Positions 62,569 to 64,000 of a stretch of DNA of 64,000 nucleotides are shown piece by piece. Origin of the DNA: Gymnogyps californianus (taxonomy: Eukaryota > Chordata > Aves > Accipitriformes > Cathartidae); contig NC_059474.1 of NCBI RefSeq assembly GCF_018139145.2, positions 40,566,344-40,630,343 of the forward strand, given 5' to 3'. The notes below the pieces were generated by a model. It saw nothing but the letters and a program-made list of their open reading frames with translations, was not told the DNA's origin and did no database searches. Position 1 is the first letter of the stretch. Each line of letters starts with the position of its first letter. The position numbers and the translations under genes were made by a program.

Positions 62569-64000
62569 TAAGCAGTTTTCAAACTCTGGATGTCACAATA
62601 AGGAAAAAAAATTGTTTCTTTTCATTTGTATCTAATATGATTCAGAATAATGCTTTAAAGGAAAAAAAAAATTGCCTTTTGCCTGGAAACCAAGCAGTAT
62701 GAAAGAACAGAATGTCTCTCAAGTTGTTTCCTAATGCTCCTCCAGGAAAAAAAAAAAGCTGCCTACAGACTGAATAATAACAAGATTGTGGTTTTTTTGA
62801 GGGACAAAGAACTACACTGACCTCTTAACAGAATATTTCAGCAGCTTTTCTTAACATTTGGCTGCTAAATATCATATCCAAGGACTGATGTTATGCTCTG
62901 TAGCTAGGGAGTGATGAATAATTTGTTCAATAAATGTATTCCCCCTTCACGATCTGGAAATTGTCTGAAATACAATAACCTTAAATTTATTCATTAATAA
63001 AAATTCATTGATTTCTCCAGCAAATAATTCTTGCACTGTAGATCAATTGTGTAAACTTACTAGGATTACTGTTTGCAAGTCTGACTTCACTGGTTAATTA
63101 AGCAAATCACTTGATGTTTCTATTCTTGTCTAAAATAGGAATCTGTACAGAGAGGGTCAAACTCTGCACCTTTTCTACCTGGTGGCTGTAAGAGAGTAGA
63201 TTTAGACCTTCCAAAACTGTTGCTAAATTTGTAGAACCAGCCTCATTCAAGACTTTAACACTGCCATTTTTAGACTACGGGGAAAGCTTTAAAGGATCTT
63301 GCTTTCATGGCCTATTTCCTCTCTTGTGTTGGTCCTGGAATAAGGAGAGAGAGAGAAAGAACCTGAAAGAGTCCAGATTTACTATTTTTCATTAAAAGCT
63401 AATGCTGCTGCCAATGACCTACCTCTTAACCCTCATTCTTGTGCCATTATTAGATGTGAATATTCTTTGAATGTTCTTGTGAGGATTTTCACTTGTGCCT
63501 AAGTGAGGTAGTTATTCATGTTTAATACGGAGTTATAGCCTAACTGCAAGTCTCCCTGGAAAGTTACCATACTACTGGAGAAAATGGTAAAGCATACTGT
63601 TAACATTAACTCCCTTCCATTTTTAGCTATGCAGATGATGTTGTTGGGGACAAATGAACAAGTTTATTTAATTTCCTTAAATTTCATGGTGAATGACCTT
63701 CCTTTTTACCTGTTTTAATTGATAAATTTTCTCTTCTCTTTCATAAGTGCTGATGCAATTAATATTTCTCTTGTGTATAATGTAACTGTGTATAAATACT
63801 ACTTTTTTAAATGAAATTGCTTTGTTTCTCCTTTTTATTTATCCTGTTTTCCCCATGTTGTTTTTAGTAAAATGAGAGAAATAGACCAGTGCTTATTAAT
63901 GCAAAATTAGTCTCTAGTGCAGAGAAGATTTCACAGAATATTAGAATGTTGACATACTGATATTCATGATGGCCAAAGCCTTCACTTCACAGTATGTTGC

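Larger units (their letters stand above)
55321..64000. other. Intergenic DNA, no gene recognised
   Basis: The sequence returns to AT-rich composition. It contains T19 (55437-55455), a CA/TA-rich stretch (56200-56255) and (TG)6 (62557-62568). No exon, RNA gene or repeat copy could be supported. Bases 57100-58000 and 61640-61900 have more even composition but show nothing recognisable. Confidence 0.55.

Noticed and set aside
7431..64000. Exons of GLRA3 or ADAM-family neighbours, tRNAs, snRNAs, CRISPR arrays or operons
   Set aside because: None of the characteristic protein motifs or RNA box sequences were found on reading, and the DNA is vertebrate nuclear.

Overview
This is vertebrate nuclear DNA, almost certainly from a bird. 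It is AT-rich with no long open frames. One spliced terminal coding exon can be identified, and there are three CR1 (chicken repeat 1) LINE fragments, including a well-preserved 3' end with the typical avian CR1 terminus. Nothing suggests bacterial, phage or organellar DNA, so the many short open frames are mostly chance.

Layout. Bases 1-5184 read as the 3' part of the last intron of GPM6A (neuronal membrane glycoprotein M6-a). Bases 5185-5337 are the terminal GPM6A coding exon: 50 residues and a stop, covering the end of the fourth membrane segment and the cytoplasmic tail. A 3' UTR of about 2.1 kb follows, with two well-formed poly(A) signals (6835-6840 and 7406-7411). From about 7.4 kb to the end there is no gene I can identify. 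In human the interval 3' of GPM6A runs toward ADAM29 and GLRA3 and is gene-poor, which fits, but no exon of either gene was recognised here.

The intergenic part holds an old, broken CR1-like reverse-transcriptase fragment (about 12.0-12.3 kb), a purine-biased block with two hairpin-forming inverted repeats (20.4-21.1 kb), and a 165-bp almost pure pyrimidine tract (29.6-29.8 kb). It also holds a degraded CR1 3' end (30.7-30.9 kb), a CR1 3' end whose ORF2 frame is still open (48.8-49.6 kb), and a GC-rich but CpG-poor block of about 1.4 kb (53.9-55.3 kb) with a consensus splice donor. At 50.8-51.9 kb there is an arrangement of acceptor, open frame, perfect donor and strong acceptor that could belong to an unannotated transcript.

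I do not see a convincing new multi-gene system. The items most worth a second look are the possible spliced transcript at 50.8-51.9 kb, the compound hairpin at 20,947-20,983, the long pyrimidine tract, the GC-rich block, and the secondary-structure signals in the GPM6A 3' UTR. All motif-level calls were made by eye.
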